In this document: piece by piece, positions 26,399 through 38,058 of the stretch
Layout: each line of letters begins with the position of its first letter
How positions within the stretch are numbered: the stretch's first letter is position 1
NCBI GenBank assembly: GCA_965214615.1
Contig: OZ243952.1
Coordinates: 682,001-746,000 of the forward strand
Reading direction: 5' to 3'
Origin: CBDAUN01 sp965214615
GTDB lineage: Bacteria; Pseudomonadota; Gammaproteobacteria; Arenicellales; JAJDZL01
Length of the DNA stretch: 64,000 bases
The notes under the pieces: model-generated
Told to the model about the DNA's origin: nothing
What the model saw: the letters and a program-made list of their open reading frames with translations, nothing else
Databases searched by the model: none
Position numbers and translations under genes: made by a program

Positions 26399-26569
26399 AA
26401 ATCGTCTCAGTTCCGTGTCAGGCGGATGGAAATGTTGCAAAATTGCGCAGGCATGGCGGATAGGGCGTCCGGCATTGATGGCTTGCGGCCATGGACTGTT
26501 TCGGGGATGCCTTGGCGGGTTGCTGATTCGTTCCGCACCTGCCGGATGTCTGCGCAGCCCGGAAGCCGC

Positions 26570-27517
26570 TTAGCTCGATTCGTGGCCGCTCAGAAGCGAA
26601 TCTGCGAATTCGGCAGCCCGGAACTCAAACAGATCGTCAATTTTCTCGCCATAGCCGACAAATGCGATCGGAATCTGAAACTTGCTTGCCAGCGCGATGA
26701 CGATCCCTCCTTTGGCGGTGCCGTCGAGCTTTGTCACGCACACTGCGGTCAAAGGGACATGCCGATTGAAGCTTTCGACTTGGGATATTGCGTTCTGTCC
26801 CGTCGTCGCGTCCAGCGTGATTAGCGTTTCGTGCGGTGCACTCGGCTCTATTTTGCCGACGACGCGGCGAATTTTTTCAACCTGGCGCATCAGGTCGTCA
26901 CGCGAATGCTGCCGGCCGGCAGTGTCTAAAATCAGCACAGACGCTTTTTTTGCCAGGGCTGCGTGCATTGCGTCATGCGCTACAGCAGCCGGATCGCCTC
27001 CGGAACTGTGCGCAATCACAGGGATGCCGGTGCGCTCTCCCCACAGCTGCAGCTGCTCTACAGCGGCGGCGCGGTAGGTGTCGCATGCCGCAAGCATGGC
27101 CGGCTGCCCCTGGGCTTGAAAGCGATGGGCTATTTTTGCAGCGGTCGTCGTCTTGCCGACACCGTTCACCCCGACCATCATGATGACGAGCGGCGTATCG
27201 CTGCCGGTGGTTTCAATTGCCCTTTCGCACTGGCTCAAAATGACCAGCAGCTCGTTTCGAATTGCATTGTGCAGCGCATTGTCGCCGCCGGACTTTGAAT
27301 TGGATGCCTTCCTTGCTGCATCAACGATGGCGCTGCTTGCCTCGACCCCTGCATCTGCCATGATCAGTGCATCCTCGAGCGCATCAAGTTCGGCCGGATC
27401 GATTCGCCCGCGCCTTGAAATCAGCGATGAAAGCCTGTCGGTCAGCGCGTTTTTGGTTTTTCCGATGCCTTTGAGGAATCGAAACTTGTGCTTGGAAGTA
27501 TCAGTCGGCGAATCCAT
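26570..27517 (-). CDS. ftsY: Signal recognition particle receptor FtsY
   Basis: 315 aa from the ATG at 27517 (MDSPTDTSKH); the frame continues to 27658 but the extra N-terminus is Arg/Cys/His-rich and unlike the family. N domain helical bundle, then the GTPase G domain: GVNGVGKTTT (P-loop), 'DTYRAAAVEQL', 'DTAGR', and 'TKLDGTAKGG'. It docks ribosome-SRP complexes at the inner membrane. The long acidic A domain of E. coli FtsY is lacking. Divergent to rsmD, as in many proteobacteria; ftsE/ftsX are not adjacent. Confidence 0.96.
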   Translation of the reverse strand: MDSPTDTSKHKFRFLKGIGKTKNALTDRLSSLISRRGRIDPAELDALEDALIMADAGVEASSAIVDAARKASNSKSGGDNALHNAIRNELLVILSQCERAIETTGSDTPLVIMMVGVNGVGKTTTAAKIAHRFQAQGQPAMLAACDTYRAAAVEQLQLWGERTGIPVIAHSSGGDPAAVAHDAMHAALAKKASVLILDTAGRQHSRDDLMRQVEKIRRVVGKIEPSAPHETLITLDATTGQNAISQVESFNRHVPLTAVCVTKLDGTAKGGIVIALASKFQIPIAFVGYGEKIDDLFEFRAAEFADSLLSGHESS

Positions 27518-27668
27518 AGGGTGCGGCTGCTGAAGATGACACGAATATGAAGCGGTTTGAACATCCGGATGCCGAATGCGCCTTGAAGCGTTTCGGCATG
27601 ACTCCCTGAAGCAGGGAGTTCGGTTATGATAATCCGACACGCGTTCGGCGCGACGCATTTATTTTCCC

Positions 27669-28274
27669 ATGCTGCTGCGTGACTGGGCGGCATCGAAGTG
27701 TTTCAAATTCAACTTGCAAGGCAAAGTCAGAATCATCTCCGGTCGCTGGCGGCGAAGGATCATTCGGTTTGACGCTTGCACCGACGTTCGTCCAACCACG
27801 GATGCCGCACGCGAAACGCTGTTCAACTGGCTCGGCGCAGATCTTGGCGGAAAACGGTGTCTTGATCTTTACGCCGGCAGCGGCGCACTCGGGTTCGAGG
27901 CCCTGTCGCGCGGAGCAAGGCGGGCGGTTTTTGTCGACCGCGATATTCGATGCGTGCGCGGACTTGCAAAGACGGCTGCCGAGCTGTGCGCCGACGAAGC
28001 AGCCATTGTCCATTCCACAGCGGCCCGCTACCTGGCGGCAAGCGAAGAGGAATTCGACATTGTGTTTATCGACCCGCCGTTCTATCGCAATCATGTTCCG
28101 GGCATACTGAAGCAGCTAGCGGCAAGCCGATGCTTTCGACGCGATGCAACCGTCTATGTGGAACTCGAGCACTGCGGACAGGATACGCAATTCGATTCCA
28201 ACTGGACTGTTGCCCGATCCCGGTCGGCCGGTGCGCTGCAACATTTCTTACTGCGCAGTTCGGTCGATTCTTGA
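27669..28274 (+). CDS. rsmD: 16S rRNA m2G966 methyltransferase RsmD
   Basis: 201 aa from the ATG at 27669; the conserved part begins at 'KVRIISGRWRRR' (residue 19), so a GTC/TTG-near start further in cannot be used and the ATG stands. Motifs: 'VRPTTDAARETLFNWL' (about 40-55), SAM loop 'LDLYAGSGALGFEALSRGA' (65-83) and the catalytic 'DPPF' (135-138). Methylates N2 of G966 in the 30S subunit. Divergent from ftsY, 50 bp before coaD on the same strand. Confidence 0.94.
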   Translation: MLLRDWAASKCFKFNLQGKVRIISGRWRRRIIRFDACTDVRPTTDAARETLFNWLGADLGGKRCLDLYAGSGALGFEALSRGARRAVFVDRDIRCVRGLAKTAAELCADEAAIVHSTAARYLAASEEEFDIVFIDPPFYRNHVPGILKQLAASRCFRRDATVYVELEHCGQDTQFDSNWTVARSRSAGALQHFLLRSSVDS

Positions 28275-28324
28275 ACACGTGATAAAATTTCCGCTACGTT
28301 TTTACTCATTTCTCAATTGATACG

Positions 28325-28834
28325 ATGAACAGTGGTGCAATTTGCCGGCGCGCAATTTATCCCGGCAGCTTCGATCCGATGACCAACGGCCATGTCGATT
28401 TGGCCAGGCGCGCTCGAAATTTATTCGAAGAGGTCGTTATAGCCGTCGCAGCCGGGTCGAGCAAGAACACGCTATTTTCCATGCCCGAGCGAATCGATCT
28501 GGTTCGCAGTTCGACTGCCGAGATTCCCGGCGTGACGGTGGTCGGCTTTTCCGGGCTGCTGATCGATTTGGCTGCGCGCTTGGAATCGAATGTCGTGATT
28601 CGCGGACTGCGCGCGGTATCGGATTTCGAATATGAGTTTCAACTCGCCTGGATGAATCGGCAGTTGGACCGAAATATCGAAACGCTTTTTTTCGCCCCGG
28701 CCGAAGCCAATGCGTTTGTTTCAGCGACGCTGGTCAAGGAAATTGCGCAGCTAGGAGGCGATGTGTCCCAGTTTCTGCATCCGAGCGTGGTCGAGGCGCT
28801 GACGGGAAAGATCAGGGAGAATCAAGACGGCTAG
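28325..28834 (+). CDS. coaD: Phosphopantetheine adenylyltransferase
   Basis: 169 aa, normal length. Joins 4'-phosphopantetheine and ATP to dephospho-CoA, the penultimate step of CoA synthesis. Nucleotidyltransferase motif YPGSFDPMTNGH (residues 12-23) with the catalytic T/HxGH, 'RGLRAVSDFEYEFQLAWMN' and 'FVSATLVKEIA' are all present. Follows rsmD by 50 bp, the usual gene order. Confidence 0.97.
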   Translation: MNSGAICRRAIYPGSFDPMTNGHVDLARRARNLFEEVVIAVAAGSSKNTLFSMPERIDLVRSSTAEIPGVTVVGFSGLLIDLAARLESNVVIRGLRAVSDFEYEFQLAWMNRQLDRNIETLFFAPAEANAFVSATLVKEIAQLGGDVSQFLHPSVVEALTGKIRENQDG

Positions 28835-28858
28835 CCGGTAAATGTGCTTGCAATGGCC

Positions 28859-29518
28859 TTAGGTCCACGCAAAGCGGGGCTGGTCGAAATGAGCTACCCG
28901 CGTCTGCCTGCCAAGAAGCGCCACTTCGCGGAACTGGTACAGGATTGCCGCAGTCGGCGCATAGATCCTGTCTCCCACTGTCCTGAGCGGCGTCGATAGT
29001 ACCGGATGGATGCTTCCGTCCTGATCTTCAAGAACAGGCACGTCCGGTTCAAGCAATTCCGCAAGTGGAACCCGAAAAACTGTTCGCACCTCGTCCGGAT
29101 TGGGTCGAATGTCGGTGTCAGGACACCACACGACGACCGGCGCAATATTAAAACCCGAGCGCGTCGCGTAGTCGTCAAGCATGCCCAGCACGTCGGTTGT
29201 TGATGCGACGACTCCGACTTCCTCGTGCAATTCCCGAAGTGCGGCTTCGACAATGGTTTCATTGCCGTCGATTCTGCCGCCGGGGAGGGCGAATTGCCCG
29301 CGGTGGCGCTTCAAGTGGTCCGGGCGGCGTGTGAGGATAAAGCATGCATCACGTCCGCATTCGCTGCCGATGACGGTCACCGCGACTGCTGACTGCACCA
29401 AGGAGCTGTCATGCACTGCAATGCGCTCAAGCTTGCGCAAGCCCTTGGCCAATCTGGCGCGCAGCCGGCGGTCAGGGCGCAGCGCGCCGGTATCGGTGTG
29501 GAGCTGATTGCTTGGCAT
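28859..29518 (-). CDS. Nudix hydrolase, CoA-pyrophosphatase type
   Basis: 219 aa from the ATG at 29518 (MPSNQLH); the frame runs on to 29590 but the extra Arg-rich leader is unlikely. The Nudix box is complete: GRIDGNETIVEAALRELHEE-VG (about residues 104-126), preceded by 'HRGQFALPGG', the UPF0035 signature typical of CoA diphosphatases (NudL). It probably hydrolyses CoA or acyl-CoA diphosphate bonds; other nucleotide substrates are possible. Convergent with coaD, 24 bp away, a suggestive CoA-related pairing. Confidence 0.88.
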   Translation of the reverse strand: MPSNQLHTDTGALRPDRRLRARLAKGLRKLERIAVHDSSLVQSAVAVTVIGSECGRDACFILTRRPDHLKRHRGQFALPGGRIDGNETIVEAALRELHEEVGVVASTTDVLGMLDDYATRSGFNIAPVVVWCPDTDIRPNPDEVRTVFRVPLAELLEPDVPVLEDQDGSIHPVLSTPLRTVGDRIYAPTAAILYQFREVALLGRQTRVAHFDQPRFAWT

Positions 29519-29682
29519 GTGACATTCAGGTTGCAGCGCCAGCCGCTGCGCAAGCGGCGGTACCTGCATTATATTGCGGCGTCGCCGCATGCGTGCGCCG
29601 ATGCGTTGCGCTTGTCAGGTGCTATTATGTTGTTCGCCTAGCGGCAATTCGATGCCACAATGTCAATATTCGGAAAGTGACG

Positions 29683-30489
29683 ATGTACAGAATTGATGTC
29701 GAGGACTACACGATCGTGTCGGAGCCATACTACGCGGCCCAGGGCCGCGAAGTGGCATTGTTCGAGCTGGCGCATGCCAATCGAATTCCTGTTTTGCTCA
29801 AGGGCCCGACCGGCTGCGGCAAGACCCGGTTCATGGAATACATGGCATGGAAGCTCGGACTGCCGCTGGTGACCGTGTCGTGCCATGACGATCTGACTGC
29901 ATCGGACTTGGTCGGGAGGTATTTGATAGTCGGCGGAGAAACCCGCTGGGTGGACGGGCCGCTGGCGCATGCGGTTCGCGTAGGCGGCATCTGCTATCTT
30001 GATGAAATCGTCGAGGCGCGAAAGGATACCACGGTCGTGATTCATCCGCTGGCTGACGACCGGCGCGTCCTGCCGATTGAAAAGACTGGCGAGCTTTTGC
30101 GCGCCGGCCCGCAGTTTCAGCTGGCGATTTCCTACAATCCGGGCTATCAGAGCGTACTCAAGGACTTAAAGCAGAGTACGCGTCAGCGGTTCATTTCACT
30201 GTCGCTCGACTACCCGGAGCCGTACCTGGAAGCAGCCATTGTCGCCCACGAATCGGGCATTGACGAGAATCTGGCTTCGGTACTGGTGCGCTTTGCCGCA
30301 ATGACGCGGAATCTAAAGGGCAGCGGACTGGAGGAAGGAGCGAGTACGCGGCTGCTGGTGCATGCCGCAAAACTCATTGTCTCCGGAATCGAACCGGTGG
30401 CAGCCTGCGATTGCGCGGTAACCGGGACTTTGTCGGACGACCCTGAGATCATCGCTTCGATCCACGAAATGTCCACCTCGCTTTTCTGA
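29683..30489 (+). CDS. cbbQ: CbbQ/NorQ-type MoxR AAA+ ATPase
   Basis: 268 aa from the ATG at 29683; the frame is open upstream to 29512 but that stretch overlaps the divergent promoter region and reads Cys/Ala-rich. Walker A GPTGCGKT (about residues 41-48), Walker B 'ICYLDEI' (about 104-110), sensor 'AISYNPGY' and an arginine-finger region 'STRQRFISL'. In the CbbQO complex this hexamer remodels inhibited RuBisCO; NorQ does a comparable job for nitric oxide reductase. Neither target gene is in the window, so the client is unknown. Followed by its VWA partner. Confidence 0.88.
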   Translation: MYRIDVEDYTIVSEPYYAAQGREVALFELAHANRIPVLLKGPTGCGKTRFMEYMAWKLGLPLVTVSCHDDLTASDLVGRYLIVGGETRWVDGPLAHAVRVGGICYLDEIVEARKDTTVVIHPLADDRRVLPIEKTGELLRAGPQFQLAISYNPGYQSVLKDLKQSTRQRFISLSLDYPEPYLEAAIVAHESGIDENLASVLVRFAAMTRNLKGSGLEEGASTRLLVHAAKLIVSGIEPVAACDCAVTGTLSDDPEIIASIHEMSTSLF

Positions 30490-30538
30490 ACGGACCGCGC
30501 TGGCGGAATTCGACAGCGCAAGGTATGACAGCCGGACT

Positions 30539-32680
30539 ATGACCGCCCGTTTGACGCAATCGCAGCTGAAAGAGCGCCTCGACGATATTCTCGGAGCAGT
30601 GCTGTCGTCGCGCCGTACCACGGCCAAGCACGCGCAAGCGCTGTCCGCACTGGAGCGTGCGAAGCAGAGCTTCATACTGCATTGGGCCGGCGTGGTGGCG
30701 AACTCCAATTCCGAAATGGCGTTTCAGTTTGTCGAAAGCGCGGCGCGGGCGTTCGAGCTGATGGATGTCGAGGGTGTCGAAGCATGGGTGATCGCTGCGA
30801 TGGATACCTACGACCGCCATGGCCTGTATCCCGGCACGATGCGGTTCCGCAATGTCGACCGGTTTGCTGAACAGCTTGCGCAGAATCGGTATTCGGTCTC
30901 GTTCGAGAGTCGGGCGGGGATTCTGGAAAAGTACCTCAAGGGCGTATCCGGGCGGAATCTGGATCTTGCAGCGGACGAGCAGCCCTGGACGGATACCGAA
31001 ATCCTGTTTCTTCCCGAGTCGGTCGGCGATTTTGACAGCATCGACTCCAATTTCCAGCTCCTCAAGTCGATGACTGCCTATTTATGGGCGCAGACCCGAT
31101 TCGGGACGTTCCGCGTCAATTCCGAAACCGGAGTTCCGGTTCTTTGCTCGGCGATCGCCGAACACGCAAATCCCGACCAGGTTCAGCGCGTTTTCGAGTC
31201 GGTCGAGGAGGTTCGTCTGCTCGCCTGCGTCGAGCGCGAATTGCCGGGTCTGGCGCGGCAGATGACAAGACAGCGCTGCAGACCCGGCGCAGATCGCAGC
31301 ACGCCGGACTGGGATGCGATTGTCGCGCCTTTGAAAGACCCGGCCGCGGATGTGCGCGACTCTCTGGCTGCTGCGGCTCAATTGATCCGGCGCAAGCTGC
31401 CGATTCCTGAGCCGGCGCCCTATCGCGGAACACTCAATCTTGAGCGCGTGCGCATTGCTGTCGCCAATCGCGTCGAAGCGGAAAAGGAGCAGTTTCAGCA
31501 AGGCTTGGCGCTGCTGATGGAAGACAAGGGCAAGGCCGACCGCGTGGAGCCTCATGGCGAGGAACAGGCAGCCGCAGCTGTGAGCATCGAAACATCGGGC
31601 GACGGTTTCGACAGCGAAGCAGGCCCATTCGAACTGGTTGTCGACGGAGAACTGGTCGAGCCTCCGGCGGATTTGATCCAGACCGCTTCGAGCATTGTCC
31701 AGGATTTCGGCCGCATACCCGAGGACTATCTTGTTATGCCGACAGGCAGTGACGAGCGCGCAAGCTCGAATGCCGATCACGAGGATTGTGTTCGCAATGG
31801 CCCGCCGCAAGACGGCATCTTCTACGACGAGTGGGACTATCGGCGCAATCACTACAGAAAGGACTGGTGCGTTCTACATGAAAAGGAAATGCATCTTGGC
31901 GATGCGCGTGAGGTTGACGAAATATTGAACCGCTATGACCATCTGATTGGCGGAATTCGAAAGACCTTCGAGGCGCTAAGAGGCGATGACCGTGTACAGC
32001 GAAAGCAGAAACATGGCGACGACATTGATATCGAGGCGGTGATTGAAGGGTATGTCGATGCCAGAGCCGGCATGGAAATGTCAGAAAATCTTTTTACAAG
32101 AACGCGGCGCGTGGAACGCGATCTGGCGGTTGTATTCATGGTTGACGTGAGCGGTTCGACAAGAGGGTGGATCAGCGATGCCGAACGCGAAAGCCTGGTG
32201 CTGCTGTGCGAAGCGCTTGAAACACTTAACGACCGGTATGCGATATACGGCTTTTCCGGGATGACTCGAAATCGATGCGAACTGTATCGAATCAAGACGT
32301 TCGAGGAGCACTACGGCGAACGTGTCAAGAAGCGAATTGCGGGGATACGTCCGCAGGACTATACCCGGATGGGCGTGACGATCAGGCATTTGAGCAAGCT
32401 GCTCTTGGAAGTTGACGCCAAGACCCGGGTGCTGATCACATTGTCCGACGGGAGGCCTGACGACTATGACGGCTATCGCGGCGATTACGGGATCGAAGAT
32501 ACCCGAAGGGCGCTGATGGAGGCCAAGTTTGCAGGCATTCATCCATTTTGCATTACCATCGACACCCATGCGCAGGAATATCTTCCGCATATGTATGGCC
32601 AGGTGAACTACACCGTAGTCAGCGATGTCCGCAAGCTTCCGCTCAGCGTATCGGGCATTTACCGCAGACTGACGAGCTGA
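30539..32680 (+). CDS. cbbO: CbbO/NorD-type VWA-domain protein
   Basis: 713 aa. Long N-terminal helical region of the CbbO/NorD kind, an acidic middle with a conserved 'YDEWDYRRNHYRKDWCVLHEKE' block (about residues 430-455), and a C-terminal von Willebrand A domain with the MIDAS motif DVSGS (about 533-537; 'VVFMVDVSGSTRGW') and later 'TLSDGRPDDYDGYRGDYG'. The VWA protein recognises the client and the AAA+ partner supplies force. 49 bp separate it from cbbQ. Length is intermediate between NorD (about 630) and CbbO (about 780). Confidence 0.88.
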   Translation: MTARLTQSQLKERLDDILGAVLSSRRTTAKHAQALSALERAKQSFILHWAGVVANSNSEMAFQFVESAARAFELMDVEGVEAWVIAAMDTYDRHGLYPGTMRFRNVDRFAEQLAQNRYSVSFESRAGILEKYLKGVSGRNLDLAADEQPWTDTEILFLPESVGDFDSIDSNFQLLKSMTAYLWAQTRFGTFRVNSETGVPVLCSAIAEHANPDQVQRVFESVEEVRLLACVERELPGLARQMTRQRCRPGADRSTPDWDAIVAPLKDPAADVRDSLAAAAQLIRRKLPIPEPAPYRGTLNLERVRIAVANRVEAEKEQFQQGLALLMEDKGKADRVEPHGEEQAAAAVSIETSGDGFDSEAGPFELVVDGELVEPPADLIQTASSIVQDFGRIPEDYLVMPTGSDERASSNADHEDCVRNGPPQDGIFYDEWDYRRNHYRKDWCVLHEKEMHLGDAREVDEILNRYDHLIGGIRKTFEALRGDDRVQRKQKHGDDIDIEAVIEGYVDARAGMEMSENLFTRTRRVERDLAVVFMVDVSGSTRGWISDAERESLVLLCEALETLNDRYAIYGFSGMTRNRCELYRIKTFEEHYGERVKKRIAGIRPQDYTRMGVTIRHLSKLLLEVDAKTRVLITLSDGRPDDYDGYRGDYGIEDTRRALMEAKFAGIHPFCITIDTHAQEYLPHMYGQVNYTVVSDVRKLPLSVSGIYRRLTS

Positions 32681-32982
32681 CCGCGATGCACTTTGCAATT
32701 GCACTTTTACAGTGACATTGATTTCGCAGATTGAACAGGAGTCGGCAGATTGCGCTCGTCTTTGCAGGACATCCGCCTGTCCGTCCGGTTAGGCGGCCTG
32801 CATTGGCTGTAAATATCTGAACTGCGCAGCCGCGCGGTCTTGCGATGCGGCGTCCGGCCAGAGCACCTGCCGGCACCGACGGATTGGAGATGCGCATGCG
32901 TTTTCAATCGCTATAATTGGCGCAGCAAAGTGGAATCGCTTCACTTTTGGCGCAACACAAAGGAGTCAGATTTTTTACGAAT
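32681..32982. other. Promoter/leader region of the gcv operon
   Basis: About 300 bp. A TATAAT at 32912-32917 is a possible -10 box, with no good -35. AAAGGAG at 32958-32964 lies about 17 nt before the gcvT ATG, longer than usual. A glycine riboswitch was looked for and its conserved core was not found. Confidence 0.45.
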
Positions 32983-34119
32983 ATGCCAGTTTCGAATTCA
33001 CCGCAGAGTTCTCCTGCCGGTCCCCTTCGTACCCCGCTTTATGAAATGCACACTGTCATGGGTGCGAAAATGGGGAAGTTTGCGGGTTACGAAATGCCTT
33101 TGTGGTATCCGACCAAGATCATCGCAGAACATCTGCACACGCGTCAAAGCGCAAGTTTGTTCGACATTTCGCATATGGGGCAGGCATTCGTCGGAGGCTC
33201 CGATGCTGCGGCAATTCTGGAACGCCTGACGCCGAGTGATCTGGTGGCGCTGCCTGATGGCGCGATGCGCTACTGCTGCCTGACCGGCGAAAACGGAGGC
33301 ATACTTGACGACTTGATCGCTTCTAAATTTCTCGGGCGCTACTATGTTGTTGTCAATGCCGCCCGAAAGCAGCACGATTTGACGCACATGGAGCACCACT
33401 GCGCTGAAGGCCAGGTCGAAAGGCTTGAAAACCGTGCGCTGCTCGCATTGCAGGGACCGGCATCTGCTGAAGCTGTGAAGCACTTCGCGCCCGCGGCGCC
33501 CGCCCAGAAGTTCATGACCATCTGCGAATATGATATCGACGGCTCCGCGTTCTATGTCAGCCGCTCAGGCTATTCGGGCGAGGACGGCTTCGAAATTTCG
33601 CTGCCGAATGACTCAGCGGACGCGTTCGCATGGGAGATGCTCAAGCGCCCCGGTGTCAAGCTTGCGGGCCTTGGCGCACGAGATTCGCTGCGCATGGAGG
33701 CCGGATTGCGGCTGTATGGCCAGGACATGACCGAGGAGACAACCCCGGTCGACGCCGGAATCGGCTGGACTGTATCGAAGTCGCGCCGCCCGGGCGGCGC
33801 GCGGGCGGGCGGATTCTACGGCGCCGACGCCATATTCGATCAGCTGGCTGCCGGCGCGTCGCGGCGATTCGCAGGATTGCGCCTGCAGACCAATGTGCCC
33901 GCACGCACGGGTGTCCCTGTGGCGTCGCTTGACGGCGATGAAATCGGAATCGTGACAAGCGGCGGATTCGCGCCGTCGGTCAATGCGCCGATTGCGATGG
34001 GCTACGTGGACCGCGGGCACATGAAGCCCGGCGCCCGGGTCAATCTGATTATTAGAGGCAAGCCGCAGCCGGCGACGCTGGAGCGGCTGCCGTTTGTCAC
34101 GCATCAATATGCGACTTGA
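32983..34119 (+). CDS. gcvT: Glycine cleavage T protein (aminomethyltransferase)
   Basis: 378 aa from the ATG at 32983; the frame is open to 32917 but those codons cover the -10 and ribosome-site region. Transfers the methylene group of lipoyl-bound aminomethyl to tetrahydrofolate, releasing ammonia. Conserved: 'TPLYEMHTVMGAKMGKFAGYEMPLWY', 'SLFDISHMGQ', 'SRSGYSGEDGFEISLP', 'GLGARDSLRMEAGLRLYGQDM' and 'PVDAGIGWTVSKSRR'. First gene of gcvT-gcvH-gcvP. Confidence 0.97.
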   Translation: MPVSNSPQSSPAGPLRTPLYEMHTVMGAKMGKFAGYEMPLWYPTKIIAEHLHTRQSASLFDISHMGQAFVGGSDAAAILERLTPSDLVALPDGAMRYCCLTGENGGILDDLIASKFLGRYYVVVNAARKQHDLTHMEHHCAEGQVERLENRALLALQGPASAEAVKHFAPAAPAQKFMTICEYDIDGSAFYVSRSGYSGEDGFEISLPNDSADAFAWEMLKRPGVKLAGLGARDSLRMEAGLRLYGQDMTEETTPVDAGIGWTVSKSRRPGGARAGGFYGADAIFDQLAAGASRRFAGLRLQTNVPARTGVPVASLDGDEIGIVTSGGFAPSVNAPIAMGYVDRGHMKPGARVNLIIRGKPQPATLERLPFVTHQYAT

Positions 34120-34157
34120 AGGCAAAACCATAATTCTAGTGAGGAAGGTAGCAGGAA

Positions 34158-34558
34158 ATGACGGATAAATTCTATACAAGCGAACATGAATGGGTGAGCA
34201 TGGAATCCGACGATGTGGCGGCGGTAGGAGTGTCCGACTATGCTCAGCAGGAGCTCGGCGATATTGTCTATATCGAACTTCCGGAAGTCGGCGACGAAAT
34301 TGAAGCAGGTTCGGATATGGCCGTTGTCGAATCGGTCAAGGCGGCCGAGGATGTAAAGGCCCCGGTGTCCGGAACAGTGGTGGAAGTCAACGAGGACCTG
34401 CCGGATTCTCCGGAACTGGTGAACGAAAGTCCCATGGACTATGGCTGGTTCTGCAAGATTCGCCTGTCGAATCCGGGCGAAGTGGAAGATATGATGGGGC
34501 AAGAGGAGTACGACGAGCTCGTGCAGCGTCTGTCCGACGAGCAAGGCAAGCTTTTCTG

Positions 34559-34559
<1 letters not shown>
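34158..34559 (+). CDS. gcvH: Glycine cleavage H protein
   Basis: 133 aa. Lipoyl carrier of the glycine cleavage system. The lipoylated lysine is K61 in 'MAVVESVKAAEDVKAPVSG'; the start 'YTSEHEW' is the family N-terminus. GGAAGG lies upstream of the ATG. Its TGA overlaps the ATG of gcvP (TGATG), giving translational coupling. Confidence 0.98.
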
Positions 34560-37504
<2,945 letters not shown>

Positions 37505-38058
37505 CCCGCCAAGGCGGAGGCGGTGCGCGAAACCCATGCCGACGAGGCGGCTTTGACCATCCGAATCGCCTAGGCGGCGAACATGCGGACGGCATTGTGA
37601 TCATTTTTACACTCGTTGTGCGCATTGACGCGTCATAGGATTGATATGCCGACCAAAGGCAGCGTGTCTGCAGCTCCTTGAGGTCCGGCATTTTCAATTT
37701 CATCACCGGGCGACCGAATCGGTACACGCTCGCGATGACGCAGCATCCAACCGCATGCAAGCCGGTGATTCAATCCTCTCGTGCAACGCTTGCGAAAAAA
37801 TTATTGATGCGACCACGCTTGATCGGGATTCAGAAAATCAACCTTGAAAAAATCAATAAGGGCTCAGAAATTAATTCTGCAAAGGGCAGAAAAATTCTTC
37901 AATATGCCATCAAAATATTGTGTATATTTGCATATGTTGACCTCGTAAGCCTGCAAATGCACATATATGGCACATTCGCCGCAACAGCGAATAATCAGGC
38001 TGTTTCAGGTTAAGTCTCTGAAAAAGAACAATTAACAAATCCAAGGTATTGCCAAAAT
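37505..38058. other. Intergenic region between gcvP and nrdJ genes
   Basis: About 550 bp, GC-rich at first and AT-rich in the last 250 bp, which probably holds the nrdJa promoter. A B12 riboswitch and clear tandem NrdR boxes were looked for because class II reductases often have them; neither was convincing. An AT-rich stretch around 37915-37975 contains two ATAT-centred imperfect palindromes. Short frames here are not gene-like. Confidence 0.45.

Noticed and set aside
29512..29682. N-terminal extension of the CbbQ-like ATPase
   Set aside because: It overlaps the start of the divergent Nudix gene and encodes Ala/Cys-rich sequence unlike the family.
32681..32982. Glycine riboswitch upstream of gcvT
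   Set aside because: The conserved tandem-aptamer core was not visible; it needs a covariance search to exclude fully.
37505..38058. B12 riboswitch or NrdR boxes upstream of nrdJa
   Set aside because: No B12-box sequence; the ATAT-centred palindromes near 37915-37975 do not match the NrdR box well enough.
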